Assembly: GCA_021823085.1 (NCBI GenBank)
Contig: JAKAPG010000107.1
Location: 1-5,867, forward strand
Origin: Thermoplasmata archaeon
GTDB lineage: Archaea; Thermoplasmatota; Thermoplasmata; Lutacidiplasmatales; UBA184
Direction: 5' to 3'
Length of the DNA stretch: 5,867 nucleotides
The notes under the pieces were generated by a model, which worked only from the letters and a program-made list of their open reading frames with translations, did no database searches and was not told the origin of the DNA. A program made the translations under genes and the position numbers. Below, piece by piece: positions 5,671 through 5,867 of the stretch. Numbering within the stretch: the stretch's first letter is position 1; each line of letters opens with the position of its first letter.

Positions 5671-5867
5671 ATGTTCTGTCCGAAGTGCCACCGTCTGATG
5701 CGCCCGGAGAAGGCGAGGGGGTTCTGGGTCTGCGCTTCCTGCGAAACGAAGGTCCCCCTCGGATCCGGCAAGGAGGTCGGTCGCTCGGCCCCGTCCGGCA
5801 AGATGGTCGCCGTTGTCGAGGAGTCGAAGACCGGGACGCTTCCGACGACCAACGAGCAGTGCCCGAA
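5671..5867 (+). CDS. tfs: Transcription elongation factor TFS, N-terminal part (3'-truncated)
   Basis: TFS is the archaeal homologue of TFIIS and of the RNA polymerase subunits Rpb9/RpoM. It enters the polymerase secondary channel and stimulates transcript cleavage, rescuing backtracked elongation complexes. The 65 visible residues begin MFCPKCHRLMRPEK and contain the N-terminal zinc ribbon (C3, C6, C21, C24). A charged linker follows, then LPTTNEQCP at 57-65, which is the typical lead into the C-terminal catalytic zinc ribbon, with C64 its first ligand. The window ends inside the next codon, so the acidic Asp-Glu catalytic loop and the remaining cysteines lie outside; the full protein should be about 105-110 residues. 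The ATG at 5671 sits at the family start. A paralogue or RpoM-like variant cannot be excluded without the C-terminal domain. Confidence 0.9.
   Translation, partial: MFCPKCHRLMRPEKARGFWVCASCETKVPLGSGKEVGRSAPSGKMVAVVEESKTGTLPTTNEQCP

Overview
The window looks like chromosomal DNA of a GC-rich archaeon. Three genes point to Archaea: an RNA polymerase subunit L (Rpo11), the N-terminal half of transcription factor TFS, and a zinc-finger KptA-type RNA 2'-phosphotransferase. A PurD with the archaeal-style 'ARFGDPE..N' block fits this. Several starts have no Shine-Dalgarno sequence but a TATA-like element about 27-30 bp upstream, as expected for leaderless archaeal mRNAs. A high-GC Thermoplasmatota (soil or peat type) is my best guess for the lineage; this is inference.

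Layout, left to right. Positions 3-893 (+) hold the C-terminal part of a membrane-anchored family 2 glycosyltransferase, cut by the window edge. A full-length aldehyde dehydrogenase follows 45 bp later (939-2423, +). After a 62-bp gap with a palindrome and a weak TATA-like element comes a GTG-started membrane protein (2486-3115, +) with a zinc ribbon, one transmembrane helix and a sequon-rich outer domain. It converges with a two-gene minus-strand unit, rpoL (3794-4081) followed by kptA (3129-3779). A 121-bp divergent region separates rpoL from purD (4203-5606, +). A 64-bp gap with a small hairpin and a TATA-like element leads to tfs (5671 to the window end, +), which is truncated.

The right half is housekeeping: transcription (rpoL, tfs), tRNA-splicing-type RNA repair (kptA) and purine synthesis (purD). 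The left half is more accessory: a glycosyltransferase resembling hopanoid/carotenoid-associated enzymes beside an aldehyde dehydrogenase, and an uncharacterised surface protein. Every base lies in a gene or in a gap of 121 bp or less. I see no tRNA, rRNA, CRISPR array, insertion sequence or attachment site.

I do not see clear proof of an undescribed system. The best leads are the zinc-ribbon surface protein, the glycosyltransferase-aldehyde dehydrogenase pairing, and degenerate signature motifs in RpoL and KptA.
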